From NCBI GenBank assembly GCA_002351535.1, contig DEGR01000005.1:1-14969 (forward strand): 14,969 nucleotides of DNA, in the 5' to 3' direction. Below, piece by piece: positions 6,443 to 13,586 of this stretch. Under the pieces are notes generated by a model. The model saw only the letters and a list, made by a program, of their open reading frames with translations. It searched no databases and was not told where the DNA came from. Source of the stretch: Lachnospira sp. UBA2821 (GTDB lineage Bacteria > Bacillota > Clostridia > Lachnospirales > Lachnospiraceae). Positions within the stretch are counted from its first letter, which is position 1, and every line of letters begins with the position of its first letter. A program made the translations under genes and the position numbers.

Positions 6443-6754
6443 TTAATATTTATTTGATTCCTTTGTGTTAACAACAATGGTTTTCTCAGTTCCATCCGGT
6501 GCCGTTACAGTCCATTTTCTCTCGTCTCCTGCTTCATCTACAGAAAGAACAGAACCTTTACCTCCCATATCCGCACCAAGGAAAAATGATATTGCACCTG
6601 TTTTACATTCCTTAAGACATGATGTGCAGCCCCAGCAGTCTTTCTCTCTTTTTATTACTGCCTTTCCATTCTGTATCTTAATAAGATTTCCCGGACATAC
6701 CTCAACACATTTTCTGCATCCGGCACATTTCTGTCCGTTTATAAATATACTCAT
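6443..6754 (-). CDS. aprB: Adenylylsulfate reductase beta subunit (ferredoxin-like)
   Basis: Iron-sulfur subunit of 103 aa that passes electrons to the FAD of AprA for reduction of APS to sulfite and AMP. Two 4Fe-4S motifs are clear: C10-x2-C13-x2-C16-x3-C20-P and C40-x2-C43-x2-C46-x3-C50. A C-terminal strand segment of about 50 residues follows (GAISFFLGADMGGKGS... and a WTVTAPDGTE hairpin), characteristic of AprB rather than plain ferredoxin. Dissimilatory AprB proteins are about 150 aa or more, so the tail that embraces AprA is shortened here. Its ATG overlaps the aprA stop in a TAATG junction, and its GGAGGTG ribosome site lies within the last aprA codons. A 1:1 complex with AprA is implied. 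The electron donor is not evident; no qmo genes are present. Confidence 0.92.
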   Translation of the reverse strand: MSIFINGQKCAGCRKCVEVCPGNLIKIQNGKAVIKREKDCWGCTSCLKECKTGAISFFLGADMGGKGSVLSVDEAGDERKWTVTAPDGTEKTIVVNTKESNKY

Positions 6755-8505
6755 TACACATCACCTCCAAAATGAACATTGTTATTATCATCAAACGAGA
6801 ACAACAGCTTATGCTTTGCATCGACCAGCTCCCTTGTAATAACATTAATCTTTCCATCTTTACTATATGAATTAATGTACTTATTGAAATCATCACTCTC
6901 ATCAGGATAATTCATATTTTCTGCAAAGCTGTGCCATCTTGTTTCCTTTCTCGCCTTAAGATGTTCAATAACCGAGAAACATACCGTCATACGCTCTTTA
7001 ATCTCATATATCTGCAATAAATCATCCATATCTCCGGCATGCAGTGACTCTACAACATCAATCAGTCCTTCTAACTTTTCCTTTGCAAGATTAAGTCCTG
7101 TCTCATTATACTGATAATTGCTTCCTATACCACCTGCATAAGTATCCATTATCTTCTGCATCGTCTCTTCTGCCTGTTCAATTGTGATTAATGACTCTTT
7201 ATTTTCAAGAAAAATGTTATATTTTTTTATATATTTAAGTGCTTCTGATTCAAAGTCTTTATCGCTGATTTTATATTTATCTGAATCGTTTTTGTTCTCT
7301 TCATCAAGAAAATGTTCTATACTCTGTCCCGCAATTTTACCTTCAACAATAGCTCCCGTAACATACTTCTGTGGTGCTCCACCTGCAACATCACCTGCGG
7401 CATATAGTCCTTTAACAGTTGTTGCACGATTGTTATCAATCCAATATCCGCTTGCTGTATGCCCGCCCACTATATACGGTTCAGTTCCTTCAATCTCTAC
7501 ATTCTGCGTCGCAGGTCCCTGACCGCCTTCAAGCCACTTTAACGTCTGGCTTGGTGCCATATTAAGATATGCCTTATATAGTTCCTCTTCCTGCTCTTTA
7601 GTTATCTCATCTGTTTTTAGATAACATGGACCTCTTCCTTCCTGATTCTCCTTTGTCGTACCATACACTCTCTCACACGTTGCCACACCGTATTTTGTCT
7701 CATATATTTCTCCGAGACCATTCATCTGCTTTGCTTTCACACCTTGCGCAATTGTTCCTGTCGGTGCAATTGTATCCTTACATCTTAGTGCAATAAAGCG
7801 CATCTCAAATGTAGTCATTTCAGCTCCGGCACGAATTCCCATCGCATATCCTGCACCTGTATTAAATGGAGGATACCACATCTTATGTCTGGAAAATCCC
7901 GGATTATTTGGTCTGTATAATCCTGCCGCTCCGCCTGTTGCAGCGAGTACTGTTTTCGCCTTAATTATGTATGCCTTCTTTTCATTTACATCGAATCCTA
8001 CAGCACCATATATCTCATTATTCTGTACTATATAATCAGTTATATTAATATGATTCAATACTTTGACATTACTCTGTCCTGAAGCCATTTTTGCAAGAAT
8101 AGGTTTGATATTTTCACCGTTTATCTTTATATTACGATTTCCTCTTGTAACGTATTTTCCATTTTCATCCTTAAGAATTACCAGACCGTTATCTTCTAAC
8201 ACCTTAGTTACTTCATTAAGACCTTCTGACATGGATAACAGTAAATCTTCACGAACAATTCCTTTAGCGTCATTCTTTGCATAGTCAACATAATCCATTG
8301 GCACTCTGCCTTCTGTAATATATGCATTAATCGCATTTACACCTGCCGCAAGACAACCGCTTCGTTTTATATTGGCTTTTTCTGCAATAAGAACATCATA
8401 TTTCCCACTATGCCCAAGCACATATGCCGCATAGCAGCCGGCAGTTCCGCCACCTATTATTAATACATCTGTTTTTATAGTCTCAACATTTAAACCGGTA
8501 CTCAT
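6754..8505 (-). CDS. aprA: Adenylylsulfate reductase alpha subunit (FAD)
   Basis: Flavoprotein of 583 aa in the fumarate reductase/succinate dehydrogenase superfamily. Known AprA proteins reduce APS to sulfite plus AMP at FAD. The Rossmann FAD site is DVLIIGGGTAGCYAA (13-27). RSGCLAAGVNAINAY lies near residue 50, ATGGAAGLYRP near 195, and VGGHTASGYW and GLYAAGDVAGGAPQKYVTGAIVEG give the second FAD contact region. The KETRW motif at 520-524 is characteristic of AprA. It is somewhat shorter than dissimilatory AprA (about 620-660 aa). Pairing with AprB and CysDN, and absence of dissimilatory sulfite reductase or Qmo genes, indicate an assimilatory role. A GAGAGGTGG site precedes the ATG, 17 bases after cysA. 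A generic fumarate reductase is unlikely given the partner gene. Confidence 0.92.
   Translation of the reverse strand: MSTGLNVETIKTDVLIIGGGTAGCYAAYVLGHSGKYDVLIAEKANIKRSGCLAAGVNAINAYITEGRVPMDYVDYAKNDAKGIVREDLLLSMSEGLNEVTKVLEDNGLVILKDENGKYVTRGNRNIKINGENIKPILAKMASGQSNVKVLNHINITDYIVQNNEIYGAVGFDVNEKKAYIIKAKTVLAATGGAAGLYRPNNPGFSRHKMWYPPFNTGAGYAMGIRAGAEMTTFEMRFIALRCKDTIAPTGTIAQGVKAKQMNGLGEIYETKYGVATCERVYGTTKENQEGRGPCYLKTDEITKEQEEELYKAYLNMAPSQTLKWLEGGQGPATQNVEIEGTEPYIVGGHTASGYWIDNNRATTVKGLYAAGDVAGGAPQKYVTGAIVEGKIAGQSIEHFLDEENKNDSDKYKISDKDFESEALKYIKKYNIFLENKESLITIEQAEETMQKIMDTYAGGIGSNYQYNETGLNLAKEKLEGLIDVVESLHAGDMDDLLQIYEIKERMTVCFSVIEHLKARKETRWHSFAENMNYPDESDDFNKYINSYSKDGKINVITRELVDAKHKLLFSFDDNNNVHFGGDV
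6762..6768 (-). promoter_or_regulatory. Shine-Dalgarno of aprB embedded in aprA end
   Basis: On the minus strand this reads GGAGGTG, formed by the Gly-Gly-Asp codons close to the aprA stop, 7 bases before the aprB ATG at 6754. It decides the aprB start and supports coupled translation of the two subunits. Confidence 0.75.
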
Positions 8506-8522
8506 TTTTCCACCTCTCTCCT

Positions 8523-9584
8523 TTACATAAACACTTCATCACCTAACAGAACATAATTATCAAGTATACTTACATCATTGTCCTTTGTCAGAATCAATCT
8601 GTATACAAGAACATATACATCCTCACCTACACTAACAGGAGTTTCTCCCATGCTTCTTGAGCCGACAATAACTTTATCACCGACCTTTACTGTTATTTCA
8701 GAATAATCACCTCTGAACACAACATTTACAACCTTTCCGGGTGACGAAGTTGCCGCAAACTGCTGTGATTCATTTTCTTTATAAATCCTTACGAATTCCG
8801 GACGTATTAATACTTCATCAAAATCATCAACCTGTTCAAACGAACGAAGGCCTTTATAATCTTTAAATACTGCATTATGTCCAAAAAAGTTTGCCGTAAA
8901 TGAAGTCCTCGGATTTGCATATATATCAGAAGGTGAACCAATCTGTTCTATTCTTCCTTTATTAGTCAGAATAATCTCATCAGACACCTCTATCGCTTCA
9001 TCCTGGTCATGGGTAACAAATATACTCGTAATCCCCAGATTGGTAATCATCTCTTTAAGCCAGCTTCTAAGTTCCTGTCTTACCTTTGCATCAATTGCCG
9101 CAAATGGTTCGTCTAATAATAACAACTGTGGATTTGGGGCAATTGCCCTAGCAAATGCTACTCTTTGTCTCTGCCCGCCTGACAACTGACTCGGATACCT
9201 GTCACCTAAACCTTTAAGACTTACAAGTTCTAATAGTTCTTCAACCTTCTCTTTTATCTGCTTTTTTGGTACTTTCTGTATCTTTAAACCTGTGGCAATG
9301 TTTTCCGCAACGGTCATATAACGAAACAATGCATAATTCTGAAATACGAATCCTATTCCCCTTTTACTTCCCGGAAGGTCATTTACAACTTTACCATCTA
9401 TAATAATGTCTCCGCTATCCTGCTTCTCAAGACCTGCAATCATACGGAGAATTGTAGTTTTGCCCGAGCCGCTCGGTCCAAGTAATGCCACAAGCTTTCC
9501 CTTTTCAATGCTGAAATTCACATCCGTTGACGCCTGATAAGAACCATATGTTTTATTAATATTTTTAAGTGTAACGTAATCCAT
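8523..9584 (-). CDS. cysA: Sulfate/thiosulfate ABC transporter ATPase
   Basis: ATP-hydrolysing subunit of the CysTWA importer, 353 aa (E. coli CysA is 365). Landmarks are Walker A GPSGSGKTT (36-44), Q-loop VFQNYALF with Q82, signature LSGGQRQR (134-141), Walker B LLLLDEP (154-160) and switch H192 in VTHDQDEA. A TOBE-type regulatory domain occupies about 240-353 (LIRPEFVRIY, VVNVVFRGDYSEITV). The frame stays open upstream to 9704, but those 40 codons run through a cluster of palindromes and resemble nothing in CysA. The start is set at 9584 because GGAG lies 6 bases before it and the protein then begins MDYVTLKNINKTYG, as expected for the family. It acts at the inner face of the membrane with CysT and CysW. 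Confidence 0.94.
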   Translation of the reverse strand: MDYVTLKNINKTYGSYQASTDVNFSIEKGKLVALLGPSGSGKTTILRMIAGLEKQDSGDIIIDGKVVNDLPGSKRGIGFVFQNYALFRYMTVAENIATGLKIQKVPKKQIKEKVEELLELVSLKGLGDRYPSQLSGGQRQRVAFARAIAPNPQLLLLDEPFAAIDAKVRQELRSWLKEMITNLGITSIFVTHDQDEAIEVSDEIILTNKGRIEQIGSPSDIYANPRTSFTANFFGHNAVFKDYKGLRSFEQVDDFDEVLIRPEFVRIYKENESQQFAATSSPGKVVNVVFRGDYSEITVKVGDKVIVGSRSMGETPVSVGEDVYVLVYRLILTKDNDVSILDNYVLLGDEVFM

Positions 9585-9602
9585 ACTAATCTCCATTCCG
9601 CA

Positions 9603-9725
9603 GACGCTATGCGTCGGAGGAATCGCAGCAAAATCTTTGGTTTTGCTCTGCGATAGAAAGCTAATTGTGACGCCTGCGGCACAATTAGCCATGTGAAATA
9701 TCATACATCAGCATGATATTTCACA
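9603..9725. repeat. Cluster of four consecutive hairpins in the cysW-cysA gap
   Basis: The 148-base gap between cysW and cysA is almost entirely inverted repeats. They are GACGC-TAT-GCGTC (9603-9615); a 7+5 bp stem with a 2-base bulge (9622-9654); a perfect 10-bp stem GCTAATTGTG/CACAATTAGC (9660-9689); and a perfect 13-bp stem TGTGAAATATCAT/ATGATATTTCACA (9692-9725). None is followed by a T-run in the direction of transcription, so they are poor terminators. They may be an intergenic REP-like or MITE-like repeat, or RNA structures that protect or separate message segments. The element also happens to be open in the cysA reading frame. Confidence 0.75.
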
Positions 9726-9732
9726 CTAATCC

Positions 9733-10542
9733 TCATTTCTTCTCTAAAATGTTTCTCAATATCAGAATAACGACCGCCATCAATATAAGTAATGATGATA
9801 CTGCAAATGCTCCCGTAAAATCATATCCCTGATATAACATTTCAACGTGTAATGGCAATGTATTTGTCAGTCCTTTAAGATGTCCTGACAGTACTGATAC
9901 CGCTCCAAATTCTCCCATGGCTCTTGCCGAACACAGAACAACTCCAAAAAGAAATGCCCATCGTATATGTGGAAAAGTGATTTTTCTAAATATTTCAAAT
10001 CCGTTCATCCCCATCAGTGCTGCCGCCTCTTCCTCATCTGTTCCTATTGAATTCAGAACCGGAATAATTTCTCTTGATATATATGGAAATGTAACAAATA
10101 TTGTTGCAATAATTACACCCGGAACCGCAAATATAATTGATATTCCGAATTTTTCTAATAATGGGTACAATACACTCTGTCTTCCATATGTAAGAAGAAA
10201 CACGAGACCGGCGATAACGGGTGATATCGTAAGCGGTAAATCTATAAGTGCTGATATAACCTTCTTACCTTTAAAATCAAATCTTGTAAGACACCATGAC
10301 GCACAAAGTCCGAACACTGTATTAATTCCAACCGCCCATAAAGTTGTGATAATTGTAAGCTTCATAGCTTTAATCGTATATTCATCAGTAACAGACGAAA
10401 TAAAACTCTTCACCCCATCTGATAATGATGTATATATTATGTAGCCAAGTGGTAAAACCAGCATAACAAACAAAAACAGGGCACATATACTTATCATAAT
10501 CCATTTGACCAGTTTATTCTCTTTTCTCACACTACTCTCCAT
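9733..10542 (-). CDS. cysW: Sulfate ABC transporter permease CysW
   Basis: Inner-membrane permease of 269 aa (E. coli CysW is 291) with about six membrane segments: near 13-38, 60-82, 98-118, 135-157, a segment after 190, and a C-terminal one at about 245-265. The EAA loop that contacts the ATPase is EEEAAALMGMNGFEIFRKITFP (about 170-191). LSGHLKGLTNTLPLHVEMLYQGYDF near the end is typical of CysW and distinguishes it from CysT. The start is uncertain. The ATG at 10542 has only weak upstream complementarity, while a GTG at 10530 has GGAG 6 bases before it and would shorten the protein by four residues. The gap from cysT is 81 bases and contains a folded repeat; the gap to cysA is 148 bases. 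Confidence 0.92.
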   Translation of the reverse strand: MESSVRKENKLVKWIMISICALFLFVMLVLPLGYIIYTSLSDGVKSFISSVTDEYTIKAMKLTIITTLWAVGINTVFGLCASWCLTRFDFKGKKVISALIDLPLTISPVIAGLVFLLTYGRQSVLYPLLEKFGISIIFAVPGVIIATIFVTFPYISREIIPVLNSIGTDEEEAAALMGMNGFEIFRKITFPHIRWAFLFGVVLCSARAMGEFGAVSVLSGHLKGLTNTLPLHVEMLYQGYDFTGAFAVSSLLILMAVVILILRNILEKK

Positions 10543-10556
10543 TTCTGAGCGATTTT

Positions 10557-10622
10557 ATTGCGAAGAGGACTATTTGTTTTCGCTCCGAAACAAACAGCCG
10601 TCCATTTCTGCTGCTTTGCAAT
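10557..10622. repeat. Nested inverted-repeat element in the cysT-cysW gap
   Basis: The gap holds one nested palindrome. Outer arms are ATTGCGAAG (10557-10565) and CTTTGCAAT (10614-10622), with one mismatch. Inner arms start at GGAC (10567-10570) and GTCC (10600-10603) and continue through TTTGTTTTCG against CGAAACAAA around a short loop. The last arm ends one base before the final base of the cysT stop codon. A 10-bp sequence TCCATTTCTG occurs both inside it (10601-10610) and at the cysW start (10538-10547). It lacks a T-run for termination. It may be a small mobile-type repeat or a processing structure. Confidence 0.65.
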
Positions 10623-10623
10623 G

Positions 10624-11451
10624 CTATTTCGCCTTCTTTGCAGCTTTATACTGAATTACTGAATTTATCATAAGAATAACAAATGCTGTTATAAGCATAA
10701 GTAATGCTATCGATGTTGCCGCCGTATAATCAAACTCCTGTAATTTAGACATTATCATAAGTGGTGCTATCTCTGTCTCAAACGGTTTGTTTCCGGCTAT
10801 GAATACTACACTTCCGTACTCACCGAGACATCTTGCAAATGCCATCGTAAAGCCTCCGAACAGTGCCGGAAATATCTCCGGAAATATTACTTTTCTAAAT
10901 GTCCTGAATGGAGTTGCACCTAAAATCTCCATTGCCTCTTCATAAGAATTATCCATCTTCGTTAATACCGGCTGGACACTCCTTACTACGAAAGGGATTC
11001 CTACAAAAACAAGTGCAAATATAATACCTGTTTTTGTATATGCGATTTTTATGCCCGCTTTATCTGCCAGACTTCCTATCCATCCGTCTGTAGTTGTCAA
11101 ATGTGTAAGCGCAATTCCCGCCACCGCAGTTGGCAGTGCAAATGGCAGTTCAATCATTCCATCCATTATTTTCTTACCCGGAAATTCATATTTTACAAGC
11201 ACCCATGCCATAATAACTCCCATTACAGCATTTATAAGTGATGCAACAAATGCCGTAGAAAAACTTACCCAATATGCATAAAGAACTCTTTTTCCCGTAA
11301 TAATATCTATAAATTGCTTTGGCGATAATTTTGCCGTATATATCACCAGAGAACATAGCGGAATCAATACGATTATTCCAAGCATTGAAATTGTAATTCC
11401 TAACGTTAACCCAAATCCCGGGATAACTCTTTTTTGTCCTTTTTTATTCAT
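10624..11451 (-). CDS. cysT: Sulfate ABC transporter permease CysT (CysU)
   Basis: Inner-membrane permease, 275 aa from the chosen start, against 277 in E. coli. It has about six membrane segments (near 14-38, 60-85, 100-118, 140-157, 195-215, 247-265). The EAA loop is EEAMEILGATPFRTFRKVIFP (171-191). MAFARCLGEYGSVVFIAGN (203-221) and FETEIAPLMI are strong CysT signatures. With CysW it forms the sulfate channel. The frame is open to 11514, but the extra 21 residues overlap the upstream gene and are not family-like. The ATG at 11451 gives MNKKGQKRVIPGFG and overlaps the end of the binding-protein gene by 8 bases (AGGA lies nearby), consistent with coupled translation. Confidence 0.93.
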   Translation of the reverse strand: MNKKGQKRVIPGFGLTLGITISMLGIIVLIPLCSLVIYTAKLSPKQFIDIITGKRVLYAYWVSFSTAFVASLINAVMGVIMAWVLVKYEFPGKKIMDGMIELPFALPTAVAGIALTHLTTTDGWIGSLADKAGIKIAYTKTGIIFALVFVGIPFVVRSVQPVLTKMDNSYEEAMEILGATPFRTFRKVIFPEIFPALFGGFTMAFARCLGEYGSVVFIAGNKPFETEIAPLMIMSKLQEFDYTAATSIALLMLITAFVILMINSVIQYKAAKKAK

Positions 11452-12502
11452 ATATCCTGTCAAAGAAACCATTGTCACCAAAATGTTTTCTGGTAGTCTC
11501 TTTCCATCCTCCAAAATGTTCTATATCTGTCAGTTCAATATCATTAACCATCCATCTGCCATCTTCAGGAACTTCTTTAATTACTCTTTCATCTTCCTGA
11601 ATTACATATTTTTCTGCAATATCTTTGTTGACAGGGCGGTAATAATTCTCAGCTTCTAACTTCTGTGCTTCATCAGAATACAGATAATCAAGATATTCTT
11701 CAGCAACATTTTCAGTTCCATGCTTTTTCACCATCTCATCTACAACAGCTACAGTCGGCTGACAAAGAATTGATGTGGAAGGTACTACAACTTCATATTC
11801 TCCGGGATACTCTAACATGCTTAAGAATGCTTCATTCTCCCATGCAATAAGTACATCTCCCTGTCCATTCTCAACAAAAGATGTGGTCGAAGCCCTTGCA
11901 CCCGAATCCAGAACTAATACATTTTCATATAATTTGCGCATTGATTCTATAATTTCATCCTCAGACTGACCCTGACTTTCGAAATAATACCAGGCAGCCA
12001 GATAATTCCATCTTGCACCGCCACTCGTTTTAGGATTCGGAGTAATCACACCAACGTCATCTTTAAGAATGTCACCCCAGTCAGAAATGTTTTTCGGATT
12101 GCCGCTTCTTACAAGAAATACTATTGTTGATGTGTATGGTGCAGACTCATCCGGAAATTCATCCGTAAACCCGTCATCAATCATCCCTGCATCTGCAATA
12201 GCCTGTATATCCTGCTCTAAAGCCAGTGTGACAACATCCGCCTCTAATCCGTTAGCAACCTCAAGTGCCTGTTTACCTGAGCCTCCATGTGACTGGATAA
12301 TTTCTATTGACTCTCCTGTCTTTTCTTTCCAATGTTTTTCAAATAAACTGTTATAATTTTCATATAGTTCTCTTGTAGGGTCATATGAAACATTAATTAT
12401 GTAATCTTTTTTATTAACACTACATCCCGAACTTACAACTGCGACGCACATAATAAATACAAAGCACGTTACAGCTTTTAATACTCCGTATAATTTTTTC
12501 AT
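11444..12502 (-). CDS. Sulfate-binding lipoprotein (Sbp/CysP family)
   Basis: Extracellular substrate-binding component of the CysTWA importer, 352 aa from the chosen start. The N-terminus has a lysine pair, a hydrophobic stretch (about 7-23) and a lipobox-like VVSSGC with C27 as the likely lipidated cysteine, so it would be anchored outside the membrane, as usual in monoderm bacteria. The mature part has the sulfate-binding signatures INVSYDPTRELYENYN and QSHGGSGKQALEV. NPKTSGGARWNYLAAW and DVLIAWENEAF are also typical of Sbp. Whether thiosulfate is also carried cannot be told. The frame starts at 12514, but GAGG lies 6-7 bases before the ATG at 12502, giving MKKLYG..., the better signal-peptide start. 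It follows cysK by 17 bases. Confidence 0.93.
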   Translation of the reverse strand: MKKLYGVLKAVTCFVFIMCVAVVSSGCSVNKKDYIINVSYDPTRELYENYNSLFEKHWKEKTGESIEIIQSHGGSGKQALEVANGLEADVVTLALEQDIQAIADAGMIDDGFTDEFPDESAPYTSTIVFLVRSGNPKNISDWGDILKDDVGVITPNPKTSGGARWNYLAAWYYFESQGQSEDEIIESMRKLYENVLVLDSGARASTTSFVENGQGDVLIAWENEAFLSMLEYPGEYEVVVPSTSILCQPTVAVVDEMVKKHGTENVAEEYLDYLYSDEAQKLEAENYYRPVNKDIAEKYVIQEDERVIKEVPEDGRWMVNDIELTDIEHFGGWKETTRKHFGDNGFFDRIYE

Positions 12503-12519
12503 TTTAATCCTCATTTGTT

Positions 12520-13455
12520 TTATTTTGAAAACAATGATGTCGAAAGATAACGGTCTCCTGAATCAGGCAGCAATGTAACTATTGTCTTTCCTTTATTCTC
12601 AGGTCTTTTTGCCAATTCAACCGCTGCACTCAATGCTGCTCCTGAAGATATACCAACCAGTATTCCTTCTGATACTGCGAAAGTTCTTCCCTCTTCAAAT
12701 GCATCGTCATTCTCAACAGTAACTACCTCATCATATACTTTTGTATTCAGTACATCAGGAACAAAACCTGCTCCAATTCCCTGAATCTTATGAGGTCCGG
12801 CAGTTCCCTTTGAAAGGATAGGGCTTGTAGCCGGTTCAACTGCGACAATCTTAATATCAGGATTCTTTGATTTTAAATATTCACCAATACCTGTAATAGT
12901 TCCGCCTGTTCCAACACCTGCAACAAATATATCAACTTTTCCGTCTGTCTGATTCCATATCTCAGGTCCTGTTGTTTCTCTATGCATCTTAGGATTAGCC
13001 GGATTCGCAAACTGACCTAAAATATAAGAACCCGGTGTTTCTTTATTTATCTCTTCTGCTTTAGCAATAGCACCTTTCATACCTTTGGCACCTTCTGTCA
13101 GAACAATCTCTGCTCCATAAGCCTTTAAAATATTTCTTCTCTCAACACTCATTGTATCCGGCATAGTAAGAACGGCCTTATAGCCTTTAGCTGCCGCAAC
13201 TGAGGCAAGTCCAATACCTGTATTGCCACTTGTAGGCTCAATAATTGTTGCTCCCGGTTTTAAAAGTCCCTTTTTCTCAGCGTCTTCAATCATTGAAAAA
13301 GCTATTCTGTCTTTTACGGAACCTGCCGGATTAAGATACTCTAACTTTGCAAGAATAGTAGCATCTGTAGCCTGTACTTTCTTCTGGTAATTGTTCAATT
13401 GTAATAAAGGTGTATTTCCTATTAATTCTGTTGCACTTTGTTTAATATCTGCCAT
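12520..13455 (-). CDS. cysK: Cysteine synthase (O-acetylserine sulfhydrylase)
   Basis: PLP enzyme of 311 aa, the usual CysK length, making cysteine from O-acetylserine and sulfide in the cytoplasm. Landmarks are IGNTPLLQL (12-20), the PLP lysine K48 in NPAGSVKDRIA, the substrate loop TSGNTGIGLA (75-84), the phosphate loop GVGTGGTITG and the C-terminal LLPDSGDRYLST. All key residues are present. It is the first gene of the sulfate operon, so cysteine synthesis is induced together with uptake and activation. AGGAGG lies 8 bases before the ATG. A near-consensus promoter and a palindromic operator lie 20-66 bases upstream. Cystathionine beta-synthase is unlikely, as the C-terminal domain is absent. 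Confidence 0.95.
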   Translation of the reverse strand: MADIKQSATELIGNTPLLQLNNYQKKVQATDATILAKLEYLNPAGSVKDRIAFSMIEDAEKKGLLKPGATIIEPTSGNTGIGLASVAAAKGYKAVLTMPDTMSVERRNILKAYGAEIVLTEGAKGMKGAIAKAEEINKETPGSYILGQFANPANPKMHRETTGPEIWNQTDGKVDIFVAGVGTGGTITGIGEYLKSKNPDIKIVAVEPATSPILSKGTAGPHKIQGIGAGFVPDVLNTKVYDEVVTVENDDAFEEGRTFAVSEGILVGISSGAALSAAVELAKRPENKGKTIVTLLPDSGDRYLSTSLFSK

Positions 13456-13475
13456 ATTTTTGTCCTCCTACATTT

Positions 13476-13492
13476 CCTATCGACTTAGTAGG
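13476..13492 (+). promoter_or_regulatory. Putative repressor operator at the cysK transcription start
   Basis: The perfect inverted repeat CCTATC-GACTT-AGTAGG differs from the metY site (CCTATTGACTTAATAGG, minus strand) at only two positions, 6 and 12. These are dyad partners, so the symmetry is preserved. It begins right after the -10 box and covers the expected transcription start. A bound repressor would hinder initiation. A CymR-like Rrf2 regulator is a candidate by analogy only. Confidence 0.7.
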
Positions 13493-13521
13493 ATATTAGC
13501 ACATGTTTTTCCTTATGTCAA
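13493..13521 (-). promoter_or_regulatory. Promoter of the cysK-cysN sulfate operon
   Basis: On the minus strand the consensus -35 TTGACA (13521-13516) and the -10 TAATAT (13498-13493) are 17 bases apart, with TGC extending the -10. The leader would be only about 30 bases, too short for a T-box or SAM riboswitch, so control is most likely by a DNA-binding repressor. Confidence 0.85.
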
Positions 13522-13533
13522 CATATAAATACA

Positions 13534-13561
13534 AAACGGACAGGTACGTACCTGCCCGTTT
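13534..13561 (-). terminator. Rho-independent terminator after the degV-family gene
   Basis: A 14-bp stem, AAACGGGCAGGTAC/GTACCTGTCCGTTT on the minus strand with one G-T pair and no spacer, is followed by TTTTGTATTT. It lies 25 bases past the DegV stop and just upstream of the cysK -35 box, separating the two transcription units. Confidence 0.75.
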
Positions 13562-13586
13562 CTGCTTCTATATTCTATACTTATAA

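Noticed and set aside
6443..8505. Sulfate respiration genes
   Set aside because: AprAB is here with transport, CysDN and cysteine synthesis genes and without dsr, qmo or sat genes, so assimilation is the better reading.
9585..9704. 40-residue N-terminal extension of CysA
   Set aside because: The frame is open but passes through the hairpin cluster and matches nothing in CysA; a good GGAG site precedes the ATG at 9584, which gives a family-like start.
9603..9725. CRISPR array
   Set aside because: There are four different palindromes without a repeated unit or regular spacers.
9917..10444. 175-codon open frame on the plus strand
   Set aside because: It is exactly antisense to cysW, whose motifs are strong; the translation has no recognisable domain and no convincing ribosome site. 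The other plus-strand frames (for example 844-1131, 6465-6839, 13807-14178) are similar shadows.
13456..13533. T-box or SAM riboswitch ahead of cysK
   Set aside because: The predicted leader is about 30 bases, much too short, and there is no antiterminator/terminator pair downstream of the promoter.
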